Virus record (IMG/VR): IMGVR_UViG_3300045579_000282
Location: 1-54,447 of that record
Length of the DNA: 54,447 nt
Source of the DNA: a virus
Reading direction: 5' to 3' (one strand)
Shown here in pieces: positions 25,223 to 34,194 of this stretch (positions are counted from its first letter, which is position 1; each line of letters starts with the position of its first letter). The position numbers and the translations under genes were made by a program. The notes below the pieces were generated by a model. It had not been told where the DNA came from, did not search any database, and saw nothing but the letters and a program-made list of their open reading frames with translations.

Positions 25223-26479
25223 ATGAATCATCCTGAGATCCGCATGGTCCCAGTGGACGTGCTCGTCCCCTATGCACGCAATGCCCGCACCCACAGCGAT
25301 GCCCAGGTGGCACAAATCGCGGCTTCGATCACCGAGTTCGGCTGGACCAACCCGATCCTCACGGACGGTGCCAAGGGCCTGATCGCGGGTCACGGCCGTC
25401 TGATGGCGGCGCGCAAGTTGGGGATCAAGGAGGTGCCGGTCATCGAGCTGGGGCACCTGACGCCCGAACAGAAGAAGGCCTACATCCTGGCCGACAACCG
25501 TCTGGCCGAAAACGCAGGCTGGGACGATGAGCTCCTGAAACTCGAGTTGGCTGAACTCAAAGCGGCCGACTTCGATCTCGACTTGATGGGTTTCACAGAC
25601 AAGGAGCTTGAAGAGCTTCTCAACGGTGACGAATCAGGCGGTGGTTTGACTGAAGATGACGCAATCCCAGAAGCACCAGTAGACCCGGTATCCAGACCTG
25701 GGGACTTGTGGATTCTCGGCAACCACCGCCTCCTTTGTGGCGACTCAACGATCCTGTCGGACGTGGAGCGCCTCATGGGCGGCCAATTGGCTGACATGGC
25801 CTTCACCGATCCACCCTACAACGTGGACTACGGTAACAGCGCCAAGGACAAGATGCGCGGCAAAGACCGGCGCATCATGAATGATGATCTAGGTGAGGGG
25901 TTCTTCCAGTTCCTCTACGACGCCTGTCTGAACCTGCTTGTGGTCACCAAGGGCGCCTGCTATGTGTGCATGAGCTCATCGGAGCTGCACACCTTGCAAA
26001 AGGCCTGGCTCAAGGCAGGCGGTAAGTGGTCTACCTTCATCATCTGGTCCAAGAACACCTTCACGCTTGGGCGCGCGGATTACCAGCGCCAGTACGAACC
26101 TATCCTGTACGGATGGAAACAGGGCTCGGATCACTTCTGGTGCGGGGACCGCGACCAGTCGGACATCTGGAACTACAACAAGCCCCGGGTCAACGACTTG
26201 CACCCGACCATGAAACCGGTCGAGTTGGTCGAGCGGGCTATCAAGAATTCATCGAAGAGCCGGGACATCGTGCTGGATCTGTTTGGCGGCTCCGGCACCA
26301 CCTTGATCGCCAGTGAGAAAACCGGACGTCAGGCCCGTCTCATTGAACTCGATCCCAAGTTCGTGGATGTGATCATCAAGCGCTGGGAGGACTACACCGG
26401 CCAGCAGGCAGTGCGCGAGGACGATGGAATTAAATTCGGTGAGTTATCGCAGAATGGTCAGCCAAGCCGTGCGCAATAG
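25223..26479 (+). CDS. ParB-N-terminal DNA methyltransferase (N4/N6 type)
   Basis: This protein is about 418 aa from the ATG at 25223; an upstream TTG is also possible. The N-terminal 100 residues are a ParB/Srx-like nuclease-fold domain (PYARNARTHSDAQVAQIAAS, then LIAGHGRLMAARKLGI). The C-terminal methyltransferase has DPPYNVDY near residue 195 and, after it, LFGGSGTTLIA near residue 353. The order DPPY before FGGSGT marks a beta-class N6-adenine or N4-cytosine enzyme. Such ParB-methyltransferase fusions are common in phages and probably protect phage DNA or adjust gene expression. No cognate restriction enzyme is adjacent. The recognition sequence is unknown. Confidence 0.9.
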   Translation: MNHPEIRMVPVDVLVPYARNARTHSDAQVAQIAASITEFGWTNPILTDGAKGLIAGHGRLMAARKLGIKEVPVIELGHLTPEQKKAYILADNRLAENAGWDDELLKLELAELKAADFDLDLMGFTDKELEELLNGDESGGGLTEDDAIPEAPVDPVSRPGDLWILGNHRLLCGDSTILSDVERLMGGQLADMAFTDPPYNVDYGNSAKDKMRGKDRRIMNDDLGEGFFQFLYDACLNLLVVTKGACYVCMSSSELHTLQKAWLKAGGKWSTFIIWSKNTFTLGRADYQRQYEPILYGWKQGSDHFWCGDRDQSDIWNYNKPRVNDLHPTMKPVELVERAIKNSSKSRDIVLDLFGGSGTTLIASEKTGRQARLIELDPKFVDVIIKRWEDYTGQQAVREDDGIKFGELSQNGQPSRAQ

Positions 26480-26817
26480 CGACCGTAGTCCGACCCAGAG
26501 GGATCGATGAAGAGGTAAGGGCGACCGGGTGCATGCACTTCGACGCACAGCCTGCCATCTCCGTAATAGCCACCCTTGCCATTGAGCCAGTCGCGAGACT
26601 GGAGCAGGTTCACTGCAAAGCTGTCGAACTCTGCTGGATCCATCACGCGGGTCTCGGTGATGTAGACGGTGCAGTCTTCGCTGCCAGCGATCTCGCTCAT
26701 GGTGGCGGGCTTGCGGCCAAAGGGCAGACGGATGCCGAGCTCATCGACTTGCATGTCCTTGCCATCGAAGTGGATGGTCAGAGGCTTGCGTTCAATCGTG
26801 ATGGTCATGATTTTCAT
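26458..26817 (-). CDS. Small hypothetical phage protein of leftward cassette
   Basis: This 119-aa protein starts at the ATG at 26817, which has a GAGGTG site, so the longer in-frame start is not needed. It is beta-rich (MTITIERKPLTIHFDGKDM) with a conserved-looking GYYGDGRLCVEV segment near residue 85. It ends 22 bases inside the 3' end of the methyltransferase, a convergent overlap. It is third in the leftward cassette with DUF3489 and DUF6900. Function is unknown. Confidence 0.6.
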   Translation of the reverse strand: MKIMTITIERKPLTIHFDGKDMQVDELGIRLPFGRKPATMSEIAGSEDCTVYITETRVMDPAEFDSFAVNLLQSRDWLNGKGGYYGDGRLCVEVHAPGRPYLFIDPSGSDYGRYCARLG

Positions 26818-26824
26818 GTGCACC

Positions 26825-27268
26825 TCAGGCAGCTTGGTTGGTGATTCGGTAGATGCGGTCTGCACCGGTTTGCTTTTCTGAAGTGATCTCCAGGCCCAGC
26901 TTCTTCTTGAGTGATCCGGCCATGGCGCCTCGCACCGTGTGGACTTGCCAGCCCGTGGCCTCGGTCATCTGGGGCAGCGTGGCACCTTCTGCGCGTGTGA
27001 GCAGCTCAATCAGTACGGCTTGCTTGGTGCCTTCGCGTTTGGCGCGCGGCGCTTGACTCGTGAAGCCAATCGCCTGCAGTCCTGTGGCTGTGGCCACGTA
27101 CACCTCAGGCTCTGCGGCGCTTGGCTCGATGAGCTCTGCGTTGTGCATCGAGGTCAGCACCTTGATGCGAGCCCCGCCTTTGAGGGTGTCGGGGAAGTTG
27201 GTCAGTTTCTTTTGTGGATGCTGCGCAGCCGCTTCGAGCAGCGCGCGTTGGGTGTCCGTGAGTTTCAT
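26825..27268 (-). CDS. DUF3489 domain protein
   Basis: This 147-aa protein contains the DUF3489 signature in its C-terminal half: KQAVLIELLTRAEGATLPQM, then ATGWQVHTVRGAMAGSLKKK and RIYRI. It resembles a small winged-helix fold used for DNA binding in phages and plasmids. The N-terminal part has a second helical unit. The ATG overlaps the DUF6900 stop by 4 bases. It is encoded against the direction of the surrounding phage genes. The exact role is unknown; a transcription regulator is plausible. Confidence 0.85.
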   Translation of the reverse strand: MKLTDTQRALLEAAAQHPQKKLTNFPDTLKGGARIKVLTSMHNAELIEPSAAEPEVYVATATGLQAIGFTSQAPRAKREGTKQAVLIELLTRAEGATLPQMTEATGWQVHTVRGAMAGSLKKKLGLEITSEKQTGADRIYRITNQAA

Positions 27269-27471
27269 TGTTTGCCTTTCGATGTTGTTGATGTGTTTTT
27301 TCCTGCTTCGATCCCTGCGGCGTAAGCAGCCTCCAGTGCGCTCTTGACGGCCCAGACCGAGACGTCGTGAAAGTCCAGGCGATCGCTGTGCTGTGTCTCT
27401 AGCGTTTCGATAAAGAAATGCTTCAGAGCGATCTGCTCAAGCAGCTTGTTCAGGTCCTTGTTTTGTTTCAT
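27265..27471 (-). CDS. DUF6900 domain protein
   Basis: This 68-aa protein matches DUF6900: LLEQIALKHFFIETLETQ, then SDRLDFHDVSVWAVKSALEAAY. The family is small, of unknown function, and often accompanies DUF3489. It has a GGAAG ribosome site. It is first in the leftward three-gene cassette and is divergent from the HNH nuclease. The region between (27472-27578) has a weak ATCCA/TGGAT inverted repeat at 27492-27507 that could be an operator. Confidence 0.8.
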   Translation of the reverse strand: MKQNKDLNKLLEQIALKHFFIETLETQHSDRLDFHDVSVWAVKSALEAAYAAGIEAGKNTSTTSKGKQ

Positions 27472-27578
27472 TGGCTTGCTTCCTTTCGTTCATCCAATGT
27501 GATGGATTGACGCTCTGAATCAAGGTGAAGCCAAGTCAATTTTTGAAGCTGTCGCTTATTCCTTGAAAGACGATTGAG

Positions 27579-27947
27579 ATGCCGCGAAGTGCGCCCACTC
27601 CATGCCGATATCCAGGTTGCGCACAGGTGCTCAACGTGCCTGGTTACTGCGCCAATCACCAGTCGCAAGTGCACCGTGAATACGGGCGTGCGCGCAGAGG
27701 GTTTGATACGGAGCTGGGCTTTTATCAATCGGCCAGGTGGCGCAACACCCGTGCAGCGGTGTTACGGGATAACCCGCTTTGCTGCAGGTGCCAGGCCAAG
27801 GGGCTGTTGCAAGCGGCCAAGGTCGTTGACCACATCGTTCCAGTCAAAGACGGCGGTGAGCGCTTTGAGCGAGCGAACCTGCAGAGCCTGTGCGTGCCCT
27901 GTCACAACGCGAAGACCGCGTCAGAGACCGCGTCCTCGCGCCAGTGA
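27579..27947 (+). CDS. HNH endonuclease adjoining terminase
   Basis: This 122-aa protein has an HNH nuclease core, VVDHIVPVKDGGERF, then LQSLCVPCHNAKT. The CRCQ and CVPC cysteine pairs support a structural zinc ion. Small HNH proteins encoded just upstream of terminase are known in HK97-like phages, where they stimulate specific cos cleavage by the terminase. The position fits that role. Its stop lies 160 bases before the small terminase gene, in a GC-rich stretch that may contain cos. Confidence 0.88.
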   Translation: MPRSAPTPCRYPGCAQVLNVPGYCANHQSQVHREYGRARRGFDTELGFYQSARWRNTRAAVLRDNPLCCRCQAKGLLQAAKVVDHIVPVKDGGERFERANLQSLCVPCHNAKTASETASSRQ

Positions 27948-28041
27948 CCCCGTCCTGAGGGGGTAGGGGGGATGAATCTCTACAGACTGCCGCCCAAGAT
28001 GCGTTGGCCTGCGCAAATTTTTGTGCGTGCAAATTGAACAA

Positions 28042-28055
28042 GGGGGGTATCCCCC
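28042..28055. other. GC-rich palindrome near terminase, weak cos candidate
   Basis: GGGGGGTATCCCCC is a 5-bp GC stem with a 4-nt loop, and has no T-run. It lies between the HNH and small terminase genes, where phages of this type often place cos. A second G-rich stretch lies near 27955-27972. Position alone suggests cos, and direct evidence is lacking. Confidence 0.3.
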
Positions 28056-28110
28056 AAAGCCTGCAGAAAAGGCCGTGCATCAGATGAACATCAAACCAAG
28101 CGGGTGATTT

Positions 28111-28572
28111 ATGGGTGGACGCAAGCCGCTACCGACTCAAGTCAAACAGATCAAAGGGACCTTGCAGCCATGCCGGACCAACTACCACGAGCCTGTCCCA
28201 GAGGGCTTGCTGGTCGAGCCCCCGGACTACATGCCAGAGGGTGCCAAAGCCGCTTGGCGCTACGCACTTGAATGTGCTCCGCCCACGCTGATCCGCAAGC
28301 TCGACATGTCCGTGCTGGAGATCTGGGCTTGTGCAGCAGATCTCTACCGGCAGGCCCAGACGGGCATCGGCAAAACCGGTCTCTTGGTAAAGGCGCCTCA
28401 CAGCGGCGTGCCCATGCAGTCCCCTTACCTGGCCATTGCGAACAAGCAAGCCCAGATCATGACCAAAGCTGCGATCGAGATGGGATTTACCCCGGCATCT
28501 CGCTCGCGCATCTCCATTCCAAACGAACGCCCGGGCGAGGAGCTCGATCTCTGGGAGGACATCGTGGGTTGA
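28111..28572 (+). CDS. Terminase small subunit (P27 family)
   Basis: This 153-aa protein begins with GGRKPLPTQVKQIKGTLQPC, the typical opening of P27-type phage small terminases. It then has helical DNA-binding segments and ends with a SRSRISIPNE-type tail. It recognises the packaging site and feeds DNA to the large subunit. It is followed after 16 bases by the large terminase. It is the first gene of the late structural operon; a ribosome site is only weakly visible. Confidence 0.9.
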   Translation: MGGRKPLPTQVKQIKGTLQPCRTNYHEPVPEGLLVEPPDYMPEGAKAAWRYALECAPPTLIRKLDMSVLEIWACAADLYRQAQTGIGKTGLLVKAPHSGVPMQSPYLAIANKQAQIMTKAAIEMGFTPASRSRISIPNERPGEELDLWEDIVG

Positions 28573-28588
28573 CCCAAAGGGACACAGG

Positions 28589-30295
28589 ATGAGCACATAC
28601 GCCGCGAGCGCCAAACAATATGCCGAGCGCGTTGTCTCTCATGAGATCCTGACCTGCGAGTGGGTCCAGAAAGCCTGCAAACGCCAGCTCGATGACCTGA
28701 TCCGCTTCAAACGCAAGAGCAGTCTCTACCAGTTCAACCCGGAACTGCTGGACCGCTACGGCAGGCCCTACAGGCCAGCGGACAACCTTTGCGCCTTCAT
28801 TGAGCGACTGCCCCACGTCAAAGGCCCACTGGCCAGCAAGATGATCGTTCTGGAGCCCTGGCAGGTGTTCATCCTGTCCACGGTCTTTGGGTGGGTTAAA
28901 TCGGACGGCAAGCGCCGCTTCAGGCGCTCCTACATCGAGGTGCCTCGGGGCAACGCCAAGTCCACCCTCTCCTCGGCGGTTGGCCTGTACATGCTGGCGG
29001 CCGACCGCGAGGGCGGGGCTGAGGTGTATTCGCTGGCCACCACCCGCGATCAGGCCCGCATCGTCTTTGGCGATGCCCAGACCATGGCGCGCCTGAGCCC
29101 GGGTTTTAGGAACCGTTTTGCCGTGAATGTCGGGGCGCACAACATGCATGTCTTGCAAACCGGCTCCAAGTTCGAGGCGCTCTCGGCAGAAGGCTCCACG
29201 CTCGACGGCTTGAACATCCACTTCGGTTGCATCGACGAGTTGCACGCCCACAAGACCCGAACGGTCTATGACGTGGTGGAGACCGGTACCGGTAAGCGGG
29301 ACAACTCACTGCTGTGGGTCATCACCACGGCTGGCAGCAACCGATCGGGCATTTGCTATGAGGTCCGAAGCTTTGTCACCAAGCTGCTCAACCGGGTGTT
29401 CGAAGACGACTCCCAGTTCGGAATCATCTACGGGCTCGATGAAGGTGATGACTGGGCGGCCAAGGACTCGCTCATCAAAGCCAACCCCAACTGGGGAATC
29501 TCGGTGCGCGAGGAGATTCTGGTGCCCCTGCAGGCCAAGGCCATGCAGTTGCCCAGCGCGGTCAACAACTTCAAGACCAAGCACCTCAACGAATGGGTGA
29601 GTGCAGACACGGCCTGGATGGACATGCGGTCCTGGGACGCCAGTGCCAACCCCGATCTCGAGCTCGATCAGTTCCTGGGCCAGCCCTGCTGGCTTGGTCT
29701 GGATCTGGCCAGCAAGACGGACATCGCAGCGCTCGTCATGGTGTTCGAGCACCCTGACACACCAGACGCATACGCGGTGTTTTGCAAGTACTACCTGCCT
29801 GAGGACACGGTTCAAGCAGCGGGTAACAGCCAATACGAGGGCTGGGCCCATACAGGACGCCTCTCGGTGACGCCGGGCAACGTGATCGACTTCAGCTGGA
29901 TTGAGGCCGATCTGCTGGACATTTCGTCGCGGTTTTCTGTGCAAGCTGTGGCCTTTGACCCGTTCCAGGCCACGCAGCTGTCCACACGGATGTTGTCCGA
30001 GGGCCTGCCCATGATTGAAGTGCGCCCCACGGTGCTGAACTTCAGCGAGCCGATGAAGACGCTTGAGGCCTTGGTCCTGCAAAAGAAGCTCGTTCATGAC
30101 GGGGACCCGGTGCTCGCCTGGATGGCCAGCAACGTGGTTGCCCACACGGACGTCAAAGACAACATCTATCCAAGGAAGGAAAGACCAGAAAACAAGATAG
30201 ACGGCATCGTGGCACTGATCATGGCCCTCTCACGGGCGATCAAACCGGGCGAATCGGTGGTGCTGGGATCCGACTACGAGTTGATGGTGCTCTGA
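28589..30295 (+). CDS. Terminase large subunit
   Basis: This 568-aa protein has the ATPase and nuclease parts of a phage terminase. VPRGNAKSTLSSAVG (about residues 117-131) is the Walker A-type motif, and HFGCIDELHAH (about 211-221) is Walker B with the catalytic Glu. The C-terminal nuclease has LDLASKTD near residue 372 and AVAFDPF near 452, which carry metal-binding Asp residues. It drives DNA into the prohead and cuts the concatemer. Length is normal for the HK97/P27-linked group. Confidence 0.95.
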   Translation: MSTYAASAKQYAERVVSHEILTCEWVQKACKRQLDDLIRFKRKSSLYQFNPELLDRYGRPYRPADNLCAFIERLPHVKGPLASKMIVLEPWQVFILSTVFGWVKSDGKRRFRRSYIEVPRGNAKSTLSSAVGLYMLAADREGGAEVYSLATTRDQARIVFGDAQTMARLSPGFRNRFAVNVGAHNMHVLQTGSKFEALSAEGSTLDGLNIHFGCIDELHAHKTRTVYDVVETGTGKRDNSLLWVITTAGSNRSGICYEVRSFVTKLLNRVFEDDSQFGIIYGLDEGDDWAAKDSLIKANPNWGISVREEILVPLQAKAMQLPSAVNNFKTKHLNEWVSADTAWMDMRSWDASANPDLELDQFLGQPCWLGLDLASKTDIAALVMVFEHPDTPDAYAVFCKYYLPEDTVQAAGNSQYEGWAHTGRLSVTPGNVIDFSWIEADLLDISSRFSVQAVAFDPFQATQLSTRMLSEGLPMIEVRPTVLNFSEPMKTLEALVLQKKLVHDGDPVLAWMASNVVAHTDVKDNIYPRKERPENKIDGIVALIMALSRAIKPGESVVLGSDYELMVL

Positions 30296-30299
30296 CGTC

Positions 30300-31772
30300 A
30301 TGGGATTTTTTAACTTCTTTGACCGCTTCAGAGCTTCCACGAGCGATCGCTCACCCTGGGGGGACTTCTATTTCGAACCTGTTTCGGCTCGAAGCATCTC
30401 GGGCATGCGTGTCTCGGCCGATTCGGCCATGCGCCTGGCTGCGGTCTACGCTTGCGTGCGCATTCTCTCGGAGACCATGGCGTCGCTCCCCCTGGTGGTC
30501 TACCGGCCCCGCAAGGACGGCGGCAAGGACCGGGTGACGGACCACTGGCTCTACCAGTTGTTGGGCAAACGGCCCAACCGATACCAGAACCCATTCGAGT
30601 GGCGCGAGATGTTGCAGGGGCATCTGGCCTTGAGGGGTAACGCCTTCTGTCAGATCCTGGCCAACAGCCGGGGAGAGATTACCGAGCTGATCCCGATTCA
30701 CCCCGACCGGGTGCGGATGGAGCTGATGTCCTCTGGCGACTACCGCTACCGCATCCGGGATCAGGCAAGCTCCGAGATCGTCCTGCCGCGTGGGGAAATC
30801 TGGCATCTGAGGGGCCTGTCTTCGGATGGGCTGATTGGCCTGAGTCCCATTGAGCTATCGCGGGAAAGCCTGGGTATGGCGCTGGCCGCGCAGGACTACG
30901 GGGCTCGGTTTTTTTCCAACGATGCCAAACCCACAGGGGGCTGGATCGAGTTCCCAGGCAACTTCAAGGACCCGGAGGCCAAGCGGGTGTTTCGGGAGTC
31001 TTACCAGGCTGCTCAGTCCGGATCGAACCGGGGCAAGGTCCTGGTGCTTGAGAACGGCATGAAGTTCCATGAGGTGGGCGTCACGAACAAGGACGCACAG
31101 TTCCTGGAGCTGCGCAAATTCCAGATCACGGACATCGCCCGATTGTTCAGAGTGCCGCCACACATGATTGCGGATCTGGACCGGGCAACGTTTTCCAACA
31201 TCGAGCAGCAAAGCTTGGAATTCGTCATGCACACCATGACGCCCTGGGCTGAGCGCTGGGAGGCATCCATCGAATCTGACCTACTCCCAGATGGAGACGC
31301 CCTGGAGATCGAGTTTGACTTTGCCAATCTGATGCGAGGGGATGCGGCCAGCCGCTCGGCGTACTACCAAAGCGGCATCCAGAACGGCTGGCTCACCCGA
31401 AACGAGGCCCGCATCTCGGAAAACCTCAACCCGATCGCAGGGCTCGATCAACCGCTGCGGCCGCTGAACATGGTTGAAGAGGATGACGCAGAGGACGCGG
31501 AAATCGAATCTCAGGATTCCGACACCAATGCCAGTCCCGAGCCGGACCAGCAGCTGAGCCTGCGTCTTAGAAATCTGGTCGAGTCCAACGCCCAGCGACT
31601 GGCCCGTCGGATCTGCAAAAAAGGTGCGCTGGGCTCCAACGAAATCAACCTGATCGCCCAGACCTTCAGCCTTCCTCCATCGGCCGTGCAGGACTGGGCG
31701 CAGGGCGCTCCATCACTCGAGGATGAACCGGCGCTGTCCCGGTCCCTCATTCAATTGGGAATACACAAATGA
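30300..31772 (+). CDS. Portal protein (HK97 family)
   Basis: This 490-aa protein matches HK97-type portals. Markers include SADSAMRLAAVYACVRILSE (about residues 39-58), GNAFCQILANSRGEITELIP and FRVPPHMIAD. Twelve copies form the ring through which DNA enters the head and to which the connector binds. The C-terminal 90 residues are acidic and Gln/Ser-rich and probably disordered. The stop overlaps the protease start by 4 bases (ATGA). Confidence 0.95.
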   Translation: MGFFNFFDRFRASTSDRSPWGDFYFEPVSARSISGMRVSADSAMRLAAVYACVRILSETMASLPLVVYRPRKDGGKDRVTDHWLYQLLGKRPNRYQNPFEWREMLQGHLALRGNAFCQILANSRGEITELIPIHPDRVRMELMSSGDYRYRIRDQASSEIVLPRGEIWHLRGLSSDGLIGLSPIELSRESLGMALAAQDYGARFFSNDAKPTGGWIEFPGNFKDPEAKRVFRESYQAAQSGSNRGKVLVLENGMKFHEVGVTNKDAQFLELRKFQITDIARLFRVPPHMIADLDRATFSNIEQQSLEFVMHTMTPWAERWEASIESDLLPDGDALEIEFDFANLMRGDAASRSAYYQSGIQNGWLTRNEARISENLNPIAGLDQPLRPLNMVEEDDAEDAEIESQDSDTNASPEPDQQLSLRLRNLVESNAQRLARRICKKGALGSNEINLIAQTFSLPPSAVQDWAQGAPSLEDEPALSRSLIQLGIHK

Positions 31773-32710
31773 ACAGACAACTCCTGCTCTCCGAATTTTT
31801 GACCACCCCCTGGGCCCTGATGCCCGAGCGGCTGCAGGCCATGGCCGGGGTCTTGACCCGCTGGTCTGCGGGCGAGCCGCCAACTGACGAAGCCATGTTT
31901 CAGATCCAGTCGGACCGGGTGCTGCGCGATACCCGCAAACAGATGGCTGCTGCAAATGCTGGCTCTGGCATTGCCGTGCTGCCCCTGTATGGCGTGGTCA
32001 CGCAGCGGGGCAACATGATTGATGACATCTCTGGCCCTGGCAGCACCAGCACCCAGCAATTCACCTCGGCCTTGCGCCAGGTCCTGGCCGACGACACGGT
32101 GGGCCAGATCCTGATCGACATTGATAGCCCTGGCGGCAGCGTTTATGGCGTGGCCGAACTGGCCTCGGAGATCGTCAAAGCCCGAGCCCAGAAACCTGTG
32201 GTTGCCGTGGCTAACAGCCTGGCTGCCTCGGCGGCTTACTGGATTGGCTGTTCTGCCAGTGAGTTCTATGTCACCCCAGGAGGTGAGGTGGGCTCCATTG
32301 GCGTGTGGCAGGCGCACTTTGACTATTCCAAAGCACTGGAAGAAGAGGGCGTCAAAACCACCCTGGTCTCGGCTGGCAAGTTCAAGGTCGAGGGCAACCC
32401 CTATGTGCCGCTGGACCCGCAGGCCCAGGCCTTCATGCAGTCCCGCGTGGACGACTACTACAACGCCTTCATCCAGGCTGTGGCTGTCGGCCGGGGCGTG
32501 TCGGTCGACGATGTCCGAAACGGCATGGGCGAAGGCCGGGTGCTCGGCGCTGATGCTGCCCTGGCGCAGCGCATGGTCGATGGCATCGCGTCCTTCGACG
32601 ACGTTCTGGCCCGTATGCAGGCCAAGGTCACAGGCAACGCCGTTCGCAGCCAGCCTCTGAAAAGCCATTCCCGCCTGAAACAGGCGCGGGACGCTCTCGC
32701 ACTGGTTTGA
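31769..32710 (+). CDS. S49 family head maturation protease
   Basis: This 313-aa protein is an S49/SppA-type serine protease. It has the clp-like fold segment ILIDIDSPGGSVYG, the likely Ser nucleophile in LAASAAYWIG and a Lys in SAGKFKVEGNPY that would act as base. Phage enzymes of this family (lambda C-like) process the scaffold and capsid in the prohead. It lies between portal and capsid, as expected, and overlaps the portal gene by 4 bases. Both catalytic residues are present. Confidence 0.92.
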   Translation: MNRQLLLSEFLTTPWALMPERLQAMAGVLTRWSAGEPPTDEAMFQIQSDRVLRDTRKQMAAANAGSGIAVLPLYGVVTQRGNMIDDISGPGSTSTQQFTSALRQVLADDTVGQILIDIDSPGGSVYGVAELASEIVKARAQKPVVAVANSLAASAAYWIGCSASEFYVTPGGEVGSIGVWQAHFDYSKALEEEGVKTTLVSAGKFKVEGNPYVPLDPQAQAFMQSRVDDYYNAFIQAVAVGRGVSVDDVRNGMGEGRVLGADAALAQRMVDGIASFDDVLARMQAKVTGNAVRSQPLKSHSRLKQARDALALV

Positions 32711-32794
32711 TGCTGGTCTGATTTCAACCCTTTTCCTTGCGGCCCTCCGTTGAGGGCTGCGCCCCCCTGCGACCCGTTGGTCGTGATCCCTATC

Positions 32795-32828
32795 GCCGCC
32801 TTGAGTCTTTTCGACCAGGCGGCTTTTT
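32795..32828 (+). terminator. Terminator-like hairpin just before the capsid gene
   Basis: GCCGCCT (32795-32801) pairs with AGGCGGC (32817-32823), with partly paired inner bases, and five T follow. It ends 20 bases before the capsid ATG. It may terminate some transcripts, or act as an RNA processing or stability element, and so shape capsid expression. Confidence 0.65.
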
Positions 32829-32847
32829 CATTTCTGGAGATAAACCA

Positions 32848-34164
32848 ATGAGCAAGCAATTGCGTGAGCTTCAAGCTCGCAAAGCCACCCTGGTCAAGGA
32901 CGCACGCGCCCTGACCGATATCGCTGCCGCTGAGCAGCGCGACATGAACGACGAAGAGGTCGCAGCCTTCGAAGCCCTCAAGGCCAAGATCGAAGCGACA
33001 TCAAACGCCATTGACCGGGAATCTGCTCTGATCTTTGAGGAGGCGCAGATGAACCATCCCTCTCAACTGACCACGGCCTCCGTGATCACGGTGGTGGACA
33101 ACGCTGCCGCTGACCCCAAGCACGGCTTCAAGAGCGTGGGCGACTTCCTCAAGACCGTGCGCCAAGCGCAAAACCCCGGCGCCTCCATCGATGAGCGCCT
33201 GCTGATCGGCTCGGGCCGAAACGCTGTGGCGCCTGCCACCTTCGGCAATGAAGGCTCGGCCCAGGACGGCGGCTTTCTGGTGCCGCCTCAGTTCGCCCAG
33301 GAAATCTTCCAGTTGTCTCTGGGCGAGGACTCCCTGCTGCCCATGACCGACAACGTGGAGATCACGGGCAACACCATGGCCTTCCCCAAGGACGAGAGCA
33401 CGCCCTGGGGCACCAACGGCATCCGTGCCTACTGGCAAGGTGAGGCCGCTTCGGCCAACGGTACCAAGCCGGTGCTTGGCCTGTCGACCCTGCGCCTCAA
33501 AAAGCTCATGGCCTTGGTGCCAGTGACCGACGAGTTGCTGGACGACACCAATGCCCTGTCGACCTACCTGCCCGACAAAATCGCCACTTCCATTCGCTGG
33601 AAGACCAACGAGTCGATCCTGTTCGGCTCGGGCACTGGCCTGCCGGTGGGCTGCATGAGCAACGCCACCACAGTGACCGTGGCCAAGGAATCGGGTCAGG
33701 CCACGCAGACGCTGCTGGCGCAGAACCTGGCCAAGATGATCTCGCGCCTGCCACCCGGCTCGTTTGGCAAGTCGGTCTGGATCGTCAACAACGACGTGCT
33801 CCCGGCGCTCTTCACGCTGACCCTGGGCAACTACCCGATCTACCTGCCCACCGGCATGAACCCGGGTGGCATTCAGGTCTCGCCCTACGGCACGCTGCTC
33901 GGCCGTCCGGTGATCGTCTCCCAGCACGCCAACACCTTCTCCTCTGCAGGCGATGTGCTCCTGGCGGACCTGTCGTACTACCAGACCATCACCAAGGCGG
34001 GGGGCATGCAGACAGCCACTTCCATGCACCTGTACTTCGATGCGGACCTCACGGCTTTCCGCACCACGTTCCGCATGGATGGCCAATCCAAGATCGCTGC
34101 GCCGATCACCCCCGCCAAGGGCAACACGACCCTGTCGCCCTTTGTCCAACTGGGCGCTCGCTGA
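32848..34164 (+). CDS. Major capsid protein (HK97 fold)
   Basis: This 438-aa protein starts at the ATG at 32848 with a GGAGAT site; a longer in-frame start is unlikely because it would cross the hairpin. Residues 1-55 are a charged coiled-coil resembling the HK97 delta (scaffold) domain. The body has the HK97 capsid pattern, for example SAQDGGFLVPPQFAQEI, LMALVPVTDELLDD and LLGRPVIVSQ. The N-terminal domain is probably removed by the adjacent protease. It is the main shell protein. Confidence 0.95.
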   Translation: MSKQLRELQARKATLVKDARALTDIAAAEQRDMNDEEVAAFEALKAKIEATSNAIDRESALIFEEAQMNHPSQLTTASVITVVDNAAADPKHGFKSVGDFLKTVRQAQNPGASIDERLLIGSGRNAVAPATFGNEGSAQDGGFLVPPQFAQEIFQLSLGEDSLLPMTDNVEITGNTMAFPKDESTPWGTNGIRAYWQGEAASANGTKPVLGLSTLRLKKLMALVPVTDELLDDTNALSTYLPDKIATSIRWKTNESILFGSGTGLPVGCMSNATTVTVAKESGQATQTLLAQNLAKMISRLPPGSFGKSVWIVNNDVLPALFTLTLGNYPIYLPTGMNPGGIQVSPYGTLLGRPVIVSQHANTFSSAGDVLLADLSYYQTITKAGGMQTATSMHLYFDADLTAFRTTFRMDGQSKIAAPITPAKGNTTLSPFVQLGAR

Positions 34165-34194
34165 GCTGGCGCCTGACCATCAAGGAGAAATCAC

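Noticed and set aside
27972-28037. 21-codon frame (MNLYRLPPKMRW) before terminase
   Set aside because: It is very short, its G-run is too close to the ATG to serve as a ribosome site, and no family is known.
28042-28055. GGGGGGTATCCCCC hairpin as a terminator
   Set aside because: There is no following T-run on either strand, so it is kept only as a weak cos candidate.
33001-34149. Long leftward open frame (382 aa) opposite the capsid gene
   Set aside because: It mirrors the capsid codons and shows shadow-like composition; no protein features were seen.
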